This document shows, one piece after another, positions 13,315-27,167 of a stretch of DNA of 64,000 bases. Each line of letters opens with the position of its first letter. The stretch's first letter is position 1. The stretch covers positions 30,749,232 to 30,813,231 of the forward strand of contig NC_072794.1 in the NCBI RefSeq assembly GCF_028583425.1, read 5' to 3'. This DNA is from Eublepharis macularius (Eukaryota; Chordata; Lepidosauria; Squamata; Eublepharidae). Below the pieces are notes generated by a model. It was not told where the DNA came from and made no database searches. It saw nothing but the letters and a program-made list of their open reading frames with translations. Made by a program: the position numbers and the translations under genes.

Positions 13315-13676
13315 TGAATTTCAACAATTGATATTTTATTATAAAAACAGTAACTTTATAAGGATCTCTCCTCCAAAGGGCAAGTCTTGTGTTACAATAA
13401 CAAAGCAACAGAACAGTCATCTTCCACCGGGAGTCTGCACTTGGCAAAAAAATAATTTTCCATGGTCTCATGGGAGGCCGCATATTCAGTATAAAAACAG
13501 AAGCAAGGGTTATGCCCACAATAAAAAGGGTTGACTTTGGCCTGTGGACTGATCTACAATCCACTTATCTTTCAGAAAGGAAACAAAAATCATTTACTCT
13601 TTGATTTGTACAATAAAAAAATATTTTTTTTAAAAAAAGGTGCTATTGGCCCATTTGAATGGTCCACGCCGTGTCC
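13315..13676 (-). other. OLFML2B: OLFML2B 3' UTR with polyadenylation signal
   Basis: Non-coding DNA after the stop. On the minus strand a canonical AATAAA occurs at 13335-13340, which gives a UTR of about 350 bases ending near 13315. The position is inferred from the signal only. Confidence 0.6.
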
Positions 13677-16803
<3,127 letters not shown>

Positions 16804-17403
16804 CTATACTGTTTCGGATATCTTCCTCATCAAAGACTTGTTTTGGTGTGGTGCTGGCAGTGGCTGGAGAAGTCGCCGCTTTGGTTGTGGTCGCTGAACT
16901 AGGCTCTGCCATTGCGTCTGCCTGGAAATTAACTGCGGCCATCTTAACAGCGTGCAGCCTTGTGCTGGTTGCACTCTGGATCACTGCTGGAGCCTGAGTG
17001 GCTGCCTGAGCCACTGTCTTCGTTGTCCACAGGGTGCCCTCAGTTGCTGACTCAGTTACTGAAGTGACTTCAGCAGCTGCTGTGGTCTTTGGGGCAGTCG
17101 TCAGATGATGGCTGGCAGGAGTGACAACTGATGAGGTAGACACTGGGGTAGGTTCAGTAGAGGAAAGCATGATGGGAGAGGACAATGGTGGCATCTTTGC
17201 CGTGGTAGTGGCTGTCGGAGTGCCTCCTCCAGTGTATGTGGCATGCGTAACAGGTTCCCTTGTGAGATCAATACTTTGGAGTGTCAGCGGCCTTTCAGCA
17301 GGGAACGGCTTCCTCGTGGGGATGTTAAGCAGGTCGTTGTGTTGCAGCAGCTGGTCTTCAATCAGCAAGTCAATTGCATTCTCTCCGCTGAAAAGTTCGT
17401 CGT
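16804..17403 (-). CDS. OLFML2B: OLFML2B coding exon 6 (mucin-like linker, residues 302-502)
   Basis: A 600-base exon. It opens with the conserved DELFSGENAIDLLIEDQLLQ (human EFFSGDNGVDLLIEDQLL), passes through about 170 residues dominated by Thr, Ser, Ala and Pro, and closes with DEEDIRNSIG before donor TATAG|GTGAGT. The linker is a likely O-glycosylated spacer between the coiled coil and the olfactomedin domain. It has almost no residue-level identity with mammals although its length and composition are kept. An L2 LINE copy starts only about 100 bases upstream of its acceptor. Confidence 0.94.
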
Positions 17404-18751
17404 CTGCCAAAGACATAAAGCAAGAAGAAGGATTTCACTCTTCTCTCTGACATATGATGTGGAAGGGAATCATACCAGGAACACAACGTGAATCAATCAA
17501 AATGGGCAACCCAAACAGGAATCCAGCATTGCTGCTGGAGAAGCAAGTTAATGCTGCTGCAAAGAAGGCCTTCTTCCAACTCAGTCAAACCTGGAAGACG
17601 GTCCTGTACTTTGACACGGCCAATTTGGCCACCTGGATCCATGCCATGGTAACATCGAGACTGGATTACTGTAAAGCATTCTACGTAGGTCTCTCCTCAA
17701 AGTCAACTAGGATACTCCAGCTGGTGTAGAATGTTGTCGCTCGGTTATTATCAGGAGCTAGGTGGAGCATGCATATTACTCCCATTCTGCAGTCCATTGG
17801 CTACCCACTAGTTACCAGGCTCAATTCAAGGGTTTGGCTGTCACACACTAACTCCCTTCATGGCCTTGATAAACGGGACCACCTCTCTCCCTATGCTTTG
17901 CCATGGCAATTTTGCTCATCTGAACAGGGCCTTCTGCTGGTACTACCCCGCCAATGGGCACAATCAACAGCTACCCCATACATGCACTTTCTCTGTGGTA
18001 GCCCCTACTTTATGGAATGGCTTGCCTGAGGAAGTCAGGAAAGCTCCCACTCTTCTTGCTTTCCTCAAACTATACAAAACTGCATTGTTCAGGAGGGCTT
18101 TTTAAAAACAGGTTAGAGGGTTGTGCTGCAAGGAAATGGTTCCAAGAGATGCTTTAGTTACAGGATACACACTGTAGACTATACTACTGCGTACAGTCTG
18201 TTTCTGCATGCTCCTACTGAGTAGTTTCCACCTAAGTATCTCATACTAAATTGCTTATCTTTTGTTTTGGTATTATTTCAGCTCTGTATCAGATTTCTGC
18301 AATCCATACCCTACTGTATTGGTTGTTGAATGTTCCAGCCATTAATCATATTGATTTCCGCTGTGTAATATGCCTTGAGTCTCAGTGACAAAACTGGATT
18401 ATAAAGATCAGGGTCTGTTTGAATGTTTAATCTAGAGAGCACACATGGACCAGAAAAAAGTAGCTGGAATCTCCCTGATCAGTTGTTTTATGGAGCAAGA
18501 GGAAGATGGAATCTGCGCTTCCTTCTGTCTGTACGTATTCACTTTTCTCTTGGTACCAAAGCTTCCTATCTTGTGAAAGTGCAAATTTTAAAGTAGAAAA
18601 TACAAAAAGAAACCTAAGTTGATAAAAACAATATAATTTATGAAACACGTGCAAAGGCTGGCAAACTGGCAAATTTTGACTGAGGGCAATAGAGAGTGGA
18701 GTCCTGAAATGGCAGCTTTGTTTTCAACCTCATTCTGAAATGGCAACTCAC
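17404..18751 (-). other. OLFML2B: OLFML2B intron 5
   Basis: 1.35 kb, about two thirds of which is one L2 LINE 3' part lying antisense to the gene (17505-18420). Confidence 0.9.
17505..18420 (+). mobile_element. L2 LINE, 5'-truncated 3' part
   Basis: Encodes pieces of the L2 reverse-transcriptase C-terminus (AKKAFFQLSQTWKTV; SRLDYCKAFYVGLSSKSTR; FSVVAPTLWNGLPEEVRKA) and the 3' UTR ending CTTGAGTCTCAGTGACAAAA. The frame is interrupted. It is about 12-20% diverged by eye from its relatives at 47.3, 50.7 and 57.3 kb. Confidence 0.85.
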
Positions 18752-18977
18752 GTTCATCGAGGTCGTTTTCCAGCTCGGCATCTTTGGCCTTATAGTAAGT
18801 GACACCTCGAACGATGGTAGGCCGGGAGGGAGCCCTGCTTCTCACTTGGAGTTTTCTGGGTGACGTTGACTTGGGCTTCGTCGCCTCCGGTGCTTGGGGC
18901 GCATAGTGCAAAGACTCGCCAGAACTGATCTGCTGAGAAGCCACTTCGTCATGCAGGAAACCTTCTTCATATTTTTC
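18752..18977 (-). CDS. OLFML2B: OLFML2B coding exon 5 (residues 227-302)
   Basis: Begins EKYEEGFLHDEVASQQISS after acceptor TTAAAG. It continues through a basic stretch to PTIVRGVTYYKAKDAELEND, matching human PTVIRGITYYKAK. It ends one base into a codon at GAAC|GTGAGT, and exon 6 completes that codon as His. The length (226) gives phase 0 in and phase 1 out. The N-terminal half is less conserved than the TYYKAK block. Confidence 0.93.
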
Positions 18978-21256
18978 CTTTAAGAGAGCCAGAAGAGCAC
19001 ATTACACTGTGGGCCAGAAGACACAAAGAACACCCGGCCGGATCAGACTGAAGGTCCATCTATTGCAGTTTCTTGTTTCCAGTCTGTCAGATGCCTCTGG
19101 AAAGCCCACAAGCAAGGCATGAAGGCAAAAGACATCCTTGGCAGTATGACCCCCCCAATCCCCACCCCAGCACCAGAGTGCCTCTCAAAATGAAGGTTTA
19201 GTTATCGTGGCTAATAGTGATACACAGGGCTTTTTTTTCTGGGGAAAGAGGTGGTGGAACTCAGTGGGTTACCTTCAGAGAAAATGGTCACATGGCTGGT
19301 GGCCCCACCCCCTGATCTCCAGACAGAGGGGAGTTTAGATTGCCCTCTGTGCTGCTGGAGTGGCGCGAAGGGCAATCTAAACTCCCCTCTGTCTGGAGAT
19401 CAGGGGGCGGGGCCACCGGCCATGTGACCATTTTCAAGAGGTTCCGGAACTCCATTCCTCCGCATTCCCTTTGAGAAAAAGCCCTGGTGCTACATGGACT
19501 CGACAGATTCTCGGTCCAGTTTCTCTCAATTTTTTTATAGGGCAACTGCCTTGGTTGCTCTGGTGGGTGGCAGGTGAGAGACAGTGGGAGAGGAAGCCTG
19601 TTGAGCCTCCAAACGGCTTCTGATAGTACCCATCGCAGTATCAGCAGAGCCTGAAGCCTCCCTCCAGCTCAGGATGCCTTCATCCAACTGAAGCGTCTAT
19701 TTGGAGGAAGGCTCCTTAAGTGGGAAGGAGGGCTCAAGCTTTCCTGAGTGTTGTGGCAGGACACAGGGCAGTACCGTTTTGGATCTCATGTCTTGGATTT
19801 CATGTTTTTGATCTCATGTCTGTGTTATTCAGGGCACTATACCTTTGAAAAGCTTTCAGATCTTCAAAACACTTTATTCCAAATATTGCAGCAAAGATCT
19901 TATTTGGGCTCCCTGACATTAACATCTCTCTCCATTAAGTGATGAGATCACACAACAGTGTTCTGATGCATTTCCAAGCAAAGTTCAAAGTTCTGGTGTT
20001 AACCGATAAACCAAGGCAGGTGCTTCACCAGGGGATTACAGAGTTTAGCTGCCCTAAACTCAGTCAGAACCTTGGTCTTACCAAGGTCAGTATCATCTAC
20101 TCTGACTGGCAGTGGAAATGCTTTGCTCTGGTGGACAGAATCTTCCCCAGTGCAAGATGGTTTTCTGCCTCCACTGGCAGAATGGACTTGCAGGATCCAA
20201 CATTTTTGGCGGGTAGTTCTCTGAATAGATTTTCTGTTCCAATCCTGGAAGAAAGCTGTATTTCCTTCTCCGAGCCCAAGCAGCCATCCCGAGGGGCTCC
20301 TTAAGCGAGCTTCAAATTGCAGCTCACTTTTTCAAAATGACACAATCCCTCCACCAAGAAACCTCCATCTCACAGCCTCTGAAGCCAGCGTTCTCCTGGT
20401 GGGCCCTCTTTCCACTTCCTCTCCTCCCAGTTGGATTATGCCAACTTCAGCAAGAAGGCTGCCCAAGGAAGGCTGGGGGAAGAGGCATTCGGAAGAGCTG
20501 AGCAAGAAAGGAAAACTCTGGGTTTGCCACCCTGACCTCAGGGCCACTCAAGACAGAGTGAGACTTCAGGAAGAGAACACAATTTTCACCTCCACACCTC
20601 CCTCATGTACTAACGCAGGGCTGAGGTGGATTTGAAGACAACCATCTGTGAGCAGGGAGAGTGTTTTACCTTTCCCCTCTTCCAATTCTCCCTCGCAAAT
20701 CGCTCTCTCCCCTTTATTTCTCTAGTCAGGTTCTGAATCAGCAATGAGCCTTTGTAGGAGAAAACTGGAAATGGAAGGCATTCGGAAGGGAAAATTGGAG
20801 GGCACAGAAACGGTTACGCTCCCCCAAATGCTTCTTACCTTCTACATTCTCCAACATTTCAGCAAGGGAGGTGCTGGATCTACACATTTACCACAAAAAT
20901 GTTTCATGCTGCCCTTGATCTTTTATATAGAGTCAATGACTGAAAAATCAGACACCTCCAGTACTTTCAGCAGAGCTGACTCGCCATTTCAGTTGATCTC
21001 CACATGCTGGGTAACCCCAGCTATCAAAACCACAAAACTAGCAAGCGAGTGAAATGATACCTTTCTAGCAGACTCATTACTCTTAGCGTCAGTTTTTAAA
21101 CATTGCTTGATAAAGATGAATCGAGCAGGCCAGCATCGTTATATACAGAATTCCAACTTTCAATTTGAAAAGAAAAAAATAATCATGTTTCTAACCTCCA
21201 TGCAATGGCGGAGAGGGAAAAGGGAGGGAAAAACTGGATTTTAGTGCAGCCCTCAC
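18978..21256 (-). other. OLFML2B: OLFML2B intron 4
   Basis: 2.3 kb containing a complete hAT-like non-autonomous element (19225-19486). The remainder shows no coding potential. Confidence 0.9.
19225..19486. mobile_element. hAT-like MITE with 8-base target duplication
   Basis: Ends CAGGGCTTTTTTT and AAAAAGCCCTG form terminal inverted repeats. The interior is a second, larger inverted repeat around 19360 (CTGATCTCCAGACAGAGGGG on one arm and its complement on the other). Flanks GTGATACA (19217-19224) and GTGCTACA (19487-19494) agree at 7 of 8, as hAT insertion predicts. There is no coding capacity. Confidence 0.85.
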
Positions 21257-21409
21257 CTCAGTGAGTGTGTAGGCGGCAGCCGCATCCCTTTGTAACAAAC
21301 TCTGGATGTCAGCAAGGTCATTGGAGATGCCAAGGGATGAATTATCCTTAGCTTTATGATCTCGCTCCTGCAGGGCTTCCTCGGCCTTTTGTGTCTTGTG
21401 TTTCTTGTC
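21257..21409 (-). CDS. OLFML2B: OLFML2B coding exon 4 (coiled coil, residues 176-226)
   Basis: 51 codons between acceptor GCCAAG (after a TTTCTTTCTCTTCC tract) and donor GAG|GTGAGG. The first half is Lys/Glu-rich and coiled-coil-like (QKAEEALQERDHKAK). It is followed by a possible N-glycosylation site NSS at about residue 198 and then the conserved DIQSLLQRDAAAAY. From memory of the human protein, the first half is about eight residues shorter here and poorly conserved. The acceptor chosen is the first AG after the pyrimidine tract that keeps the frame. An AG slightly upstream is possible, so the exact first residue is less certain than the rest. Confidence 0.88.
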
Positions 21410-22464
21410 CTTGGCGTGCAGGAAGAGAAAGAAACAGAAGATAACTTGTACGCAGAACACATCCAGGCTTTTGTAACTATAACTGAGCTTGTATTTTGTA
21501 AGCAGAACATGAAAGAGGATTAATATGTGCGAAGGCCTGATCCTCCCTCCTCTGGAAAAAGAACTAGAAAGAAATCTGCTGCAGAGAGGAAAGGAAGGGC
21601 TGCCTTCTCTTCGTCACTAGCCAGAGTAGTGCTCTTTTACTGGGACCCATATGACCACCTGCGGGGTAATCCACAAATCTTGGAGGACATTCAGTACTTT
21701 TGGAGGCAAATAAGGCGCACTTGTAATTTTAGATGCTCCTTTCTCCCTGCTTGCAATGGCCAACAGAGGAGGGTTGTTTTATGTGGCTGAGAATAAAACC
21801 CTGGATCATTGATTTCTCCTTCTGCCACCACCAATTTCTCCCTTCCCCTCATGTCCCTCCCTGCTGCTCCTCAATGATCACTTTCTCCGCCATCCGACTC
21901 TCCTGCCAGCCTGACCCCCAATCAGCTGGGTACTGGAGGGGTTACCGAAGGGTTGAAAGCACATCTCACACTTACTGCTTCCACCCCAGCCCAGCTGCTG
22001 ATGGGAGTGGGGGTTGATGGGAAAGACAGCCCCAATACTTCCCCATCACCAGGCAAGCAGCTGTGGTAGGAGGCTCTGAAGCAGAAAACACAAGAGATCC
22101 ACTTGGCTGCTTCAGCCTTCCTCCGATCCCATCCAATGCCCAGCTGATTGACGGCTGTAAGTGTTGCCATTTCCTGACCAAACATTCCTTTTCTCCTCTT
22201 CCTCCTCTTCTTCCTGCCACTGCAGTTTTTTGGTTGGGGGTTAAGAGGTCCGTGCTTGCACAGACCTCTCTCCTCGGTTTTGGACGGTTTTAAAAAATCC
22301 ATTAATTTTTATATTGTTTATAAAAATTTTATTACACACACACACACGGTTATTTTGATCCACATTATAGAACCATATTCAGAATTATATATATTGGAAA
22401 ATAAAACAGCCTTGCCTGGGATTCTGTTTTTTGAAGTTCTGATTTTTTTATTTATGGTGTGGGG

Positions 22465-22870
22465 GTAGGGTTGTCCGGTCCCTATACCCTCCTGGGCAGG
22501 AGGGGAGGCACCTGGCACTTATCCCATGTCTTGGAGCTTGTTTTCACACGCACGTGCTCCCAGTGCTTCCGTGATGATGTCCTTTCCAGGAAGCGACATC
22601 AACACACTGGCCAGGGGCATGCTCCTGTGCTTTTCATGGGCCTGTGGCCAGTGCGACGGTATGACTTCAGGAAGTAACGTTGTCACGCTGCACCGGAAAC
22701 ATGCCCAGTGTTTGCTTTCCTGGGTTGCCTGCTGTTGGCGAGTGATCTCCAGGGGGTTTGCTACCTCCCACCAATCGCCACTGATCAGCAGGCAACCACA
22801 CAAACCCCCAGAAGATTGCCCATCACGTGCGGGCAACTGGGAAGCATATGTGGAGGGCATTTAATGATAA
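22465..22870. repeat. GGGTTG-type dispersed repeat
   Basis: Starts TAGGGTTGTCCGGTCCCT followed by ACCCTCCTGGGCAGGAGGGG, and shares its left half and the TGACTTCAGGAAGTAACG-like core with the inverted copy at 29516-29806. The right end is not sharply defined. Confidence 0.55.
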
Positions 22871-23099
22871 TGCTTTGTTCTCGGTGGATGTAGTAGATTA
22901 AAGGTTAAGAACAAATGGCACAGAGGAAGAAGGGATACTGGAAGGATGCACCCCTCCTTTCCAGCAAGAAATCCCTTACCTCTTTTACCTTTCAAAACAT
23001 CTTTAAATATATGAATGAACCACTCATATCCTTTGGAATGAAGCAGGATTATCTGTAAATTAAATCCAGAGGAATAGCCAGGTTCATTCGTCACAGCAA

Positions 23100-23520
23100 A
23101 CTTACACAGCAGTCTAGTAGCACCTTAAAGACTAACAAAATTTATTTTAGCATGAGCTTTCATGAGTTAGAGCTCACTTCCTCAGATGCATAGAAATGTG
23201 CATCCATTAGGCCTGGCTATATACCCAGCAGGAAAGGGGGGGGTTACAAAGAGAAGTCAGTATAAAACAAGATCCAATTGAATGAGAAACCAGTTCACCC
23301 AATGTGGGCATGACACATTTCCAATCAACAGCAGCAGAGGAGAATAAACATTAAATTTAATTTAGGGTGAAATGAGATAGTGGAACACATTAACATCTGT
23401 AAGGAGTGGGATATGCGATATACTAGAACCTGTAATGAGCTAGGGAATTATATGTCCTAATATCCCACCGTTTATAGATATTAATTTGGAGTTAGTTGCT
23501 CCCAGTACCACCTCTAATCC
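23100..23520. repeat. AGTAGCACC-family repeat, long single-arm copy
   Basis: Begins GTCTAGTAGCACCTTAAAGA and GACTAACAAAATTTATTTT, continues through GAGCTTTCATGAG, then adds about 300 bases not present in the short palindromic copies at 30.8 and 62.1 kb. This may show what a longer parent element looks like. The family is not named here. Confidence 0.6.
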
Positions 23521-24356
23521 AAGCTCTTGCATAACATTGGCCAAAGCAGAATTGCCCCTGTTCAGCCAAGCCTAGATACATCTTTGGCCTAGTTCCTGGT
23601 GAGGTGGTAAACTTACAACTGGAATGCACCACTTCAGACTACAGGTGGGGGCTCACCTACTCCATTACAAATAGTGCATAGAGAATGACAGCCCTTTTCA
23701 GTTGTTACCACAAGTACAGGAAAAACATGCTACACACAATCCTTCCAATCCACGTCATTGTCATTTTGTCTGAAAGGTATTTTCGACCTCAATTTGCATG
23801 TACTGAAGTGGAAAACGGCGATGGTGTGAATTGGAAGGAATGTGTGTAGTATGTTCTCCCCATACACACAGAAAAGTTATGACTGAAAAGCGCTTAAGGT
23901 GTTAGGGAAAGGGGTTCAAAGCCAAACCTTCCCTTTGGCATACCCACTTTTTATATACAGGGAACTCTCACCCCATAAGTCTGAAGCGCTTTGTCCAGAA
24001 TTTGGCTTTCTGTCCCACCAAAATCAAATGTTTAGCTTGCTGGGAACAGAAAATCCATCACTCACAGGCTTCTGAACCGATACTGAAATTTTAGCCATCT
24101 TGGCTGCCCAGAAGTATCTTAACACAAGATGGTTGATTTCACTGGTTCTAAGTTAAGACTATCTCATATAACCCTTGGCTACTTGAATGACTTTAGTTTT
24201 TTTTAAAAATCACCACAGATTCAAATGCATTGCGGGTGAAATGTCTTCTGAATGTACTCTCTTGAGCAAAGACTTAGAATCTTTACATGTATTGAACAAA
24301 AAGTCGAACAGGGAGCTGCTGATAATGCTCTCTAATGAGTATTATGTTAAAGATTC

Positions 24357-24813
24357 ATGTGTTTGAATGAACACAAGATTGTTCCCACCTATTGTTCACA
24401 GGCCACATTTTCAAGAGGACACTTGAGAATTTACATAGCAGAGTGCTGGACTAAGGGTGCTGCACTTAACCCTCATTGGATATATTCATATGCATCTTCA
24501 TTGGTTACTTTCCGGGGGCAGCAGCCAATCAGTCCTCTCGAATAAAGACCAATCAGTGGCCTGCCTGCACACTACAGGCAGTATATAGTTTATGCAAATG
24601 ATGGCATTCAAAAATACATGTTCTTATTGGTTACTGGCTATTATTGGGGCGGGGTTTCTGTGTATATAATGAGGGCTTCAGCTTGTTAGTGTGCATCTAG
24701 TGAGTAGTGTCTGCTGTCATCAGTCTGTTCTGGCTTGCAATAAAGAACCTTGTTTTGGCTGAAATCACTCTGGGCTGCAATCATTCTGCGCTCCAGGCTC
24801 AGTACACAATAGA
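24357..24813 (+). mobile_element. LTR-like segment, probable solo LTR (fossil)
   Basis: A compact promoter-terminator arrangement typical of retroviral LTRs. Several CCAAT boxes occur at about 24522-24565, followed by a TATA element (TGTATATAATGAGG, about 24660) and an AATAAA about 85 bases later, then a short U5-like stretch ending in CA near 24811. No internal retroviral region adjoins it. I could not find a convincing target duplication, so both boundaries are approximate and the family is open. Confidence 0.5.
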
Positions 24814-25166
24814 AACCTTTTAACACCTGTGGAACAAGGAAGGTCCTGGTGGCATCCAGACATTGCTGGATTGCATGACAGCAATCACTGGCAACTGGAT
24901 TTTCCTGTGCGGACAAGCCAATCCAGTTGCAAACAAGAGTGCAATATCCAACCATACACTGTTGCAGCCCCAGTTTCATGTCACAAAAGATGGGATAAAT
25001 CACATTACTTCTTTCTGTCTGTGTTGAGGATCAGGCTGTCCTCAGTGGGAGATCAGAGCATGACCACCATCTCCTGCCAGAGAGACAGTCACCTTGTCGA
25101 AGGCGACTGAGGAGACTGCTGTGGATCCACACGGACAACCCACTGAAGAGCCTGCATTCATCTTAC

Positions 25167-25274
25167 CTCTTCCAGTTTCTCCACTCGACCCACCAGCTTG
25201 GTGGTGATGGAATGCAGCTTTAGCAGGTCTAAACCGTAGAAAGCACCTTCCAGCATATCAATGACAGCTGCCAA
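25167..25274 (-). CDS. OLFML2B: OLFML2B coding exon 3 (residues 140-175)
   Basis: A 36-codon exon between acceptor TTCTGCAG and donor GAG|GTAAGA, both strong, phase 0. It reads [20 protein letters not shown], then [14 protein letters not shown]. This is nearly identical to the human segment and leads into the coiled coil. A hAT-type element lies only about 290 bases upstream of its acceptor. Confidence 0.95.
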
Positions 25275-25563
25275 CTGCAGAACAGAAAACAGAACAGTGA
25301 GATCTCATCTACGACCTTCTGCTGGTTGCCTTAACATGTAATTAGCTTAATTTGCTTATCGCTTTGATGAACTGACCTCTCTCAAAAGCCCAGCCTACCT
25401 CACAAGACTGCTGTAAAGATCAATTCATATGCTGAACAATTCTAAAGAAACTATGTCACACTTATTTAACAGACACCTTTCTCCATAAGCCATGCCTGCA
25501 GAGAAAACAAGTCAGGCACTCTTACTTTAAAAGGAGAATCTCACGAGGCAGTTTTTCCTAGAG

Positions 25564-25856
25564 CAGTGATACTCACTCAGTGGCCTGGCAGCCACATACG
25601 GCTCTCTGACATGCCACCTGTGGCTCTTCTGCGTACTGTTCCCCCATGTGCCACCTGCCCATGTTTCAGGAAAGTGGGCAAGGCCCTTAATCAGAGGGGC
25701 CTGTGGTTGGCAGGCTTGAAACAGCTGCTGCTAGAGGAATAGGTAAGCTGCAAGCCACCCCAAGCCACGGGTTTCATGCCAGAGATGGAAGTAACTGTGG
25801 CTCGTTTGGTGGATGGCAAATGTGGCTCTCTGTGAGCCACAGAACAAGTACTACAG
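25564..25856. mobile_element. hAT-like MITE with 8-base target duplication
   Basis: Ends CAGTGATACT and AGTACTACAG are imperfect terminal inverted repeats. Subterminal GTGGC blocks are also inverted. Flanks TCCTAGAG (25556-25563) and TCCTAGAC (25857-25864) match at 7 of 8. It is 293 bases with no coding capacity. It lies in intron 2 close to exon 3. Confidence 0.8.
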
Positions 25857-26114
25857 TCCTAGACTGTACTGCTTAGACTCCGGGCAAAGGCTTATATTTT
25901 TGAAGATTCCTCCATACATAAAAGATACCTGTAAATAGAAAGTTAGCAACTCAGAGAGGCCTAACCTTTTCCCAGACATTCTCATTTTCTGTGAACATAT
26001 TTTAAAAAAAAATACACAAAAGAGCAAGCAGTCTTGCAGCACAGCCCAGAAAGAGCTGAACCACTCAATCCTCCAGGCAAGTGCTTCAGCTCTCACACCA
26101 GAATACTAACAGTA

Positions 26115-26345
26115 GCATTGCCAATGGCAGGCAATCTCCCAGCAGTTCATGCCTCTGCTGATTACTAGCTGATTGGCAGGAAAAGGCAGGTCTTCGAAAT
26201 GGGAGTGTGTGTGACGTCACTTCCAGCAGTGACTTGGAAGGGATGGGATTGTGCAAGGGCTGATTCAGCTATGTTTGGGACTGATGGTTGAAGAATCGGC
26301 CCTGGCATGATGCTGCCCCTTCCAGGTAGGGTTGCTACCCCCCTT
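26115..26345. repeat. GGGTTGC-type dispersed repeat, diverged
   Basis: Bounded by TAGCATTGCCAATGGCAGG on the left and CAGGTAGGGTTGCTACC on the right, with GTGACGTCACTTCCAGCAG inside. These are features shared with the copies at 22.5, 29.5 and 53.9 kb. Confidence 0.45.
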
Positions 26346-26731
26346 CTCTTCAAACCTGGGGCGGGGTGCCTGCTGGGTGGAGTGGTGGTCCTCCTCCTTC
26401 TTCATACATGTGTTTTGTGAGTGTGTGTTCCAGGTGGAAGTAACAGGGGCTCAGTAGGGCCAAATTGGCTGGAGTGGGGCCAAATCGGCCAAAATTACTA
26501 TGTTTTGGGCCAATTTGACGCTACTGAGCTTTCATCACTTCTGTTTTAAACCAGCAATTACATCAGTTGAAGCCCCCGGAACACGTGTGCCATTTCGTTG
26601 TATGCACCAGGGGCTCCAGCCAGCCTCCCAACGCTTCCCCCTCCATTGGCCAGGTGGGGAAAGGCAGGTGGGGGTGGCAGATATCCTACTTCGAAGTTGT
26701 GCCATAAGTGATGCCATCAGCCAGGGATGCA

Positions 26732-26756
26732 GGCACACACACACACACACACACAC
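26732..26756 (+). repeat. (CA)n microsatellite
   Basis: About 12 CA units in OLFML2B intron 2. A similar run occurs at 9439-9458. Confidence 0.9.
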
Positions 26757-27167
26757 TATGAAGACTAGTATGCACTTGCTCCCCACCCCTACCACTGGTT
26801 GCCATGGGAGACCCTATCTAACAGTGATATTCAGAGAATGACGGAAACAAGGAATATCCGCCCTCAATTACAGAGTGCGGCAATGCACTTTATAAGCAAG
26901 GCTGGATTCATGCACAAGCTAAGTAAGCTTTGCATTAAGAAGTGCCTCTAAATACAAATTTAATAAAAATTACTCCATTATCAAGGAACACACACTTTAA
27001 AATCAGCATTGGGAAGATAATACAGGAGAATCTAGCATAGTAAGGTATGAATATGAGAAAAGCAGTTATGTGTACATAAGTCTGGTTACAACTGGGAACT
27101 CCCAGAGTACACCTGCTTGATAGCTCCTAAGGCAGACCCAGAAGCAGTATAATGTGTAGTTTGGCCC

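Larger units (their letters stand above)
21410..25166 (-). other. OLFML2B: OLFML2B intron 3
   Basis: 3.8 kb. It holds a TA-flanked GGGTTG-type repeat (about 22465-22870), a longer member of the AGTAGCACC family (about 23100-23520) and an LTR-like segment (about 24357-24813). Confidence 0.9.
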
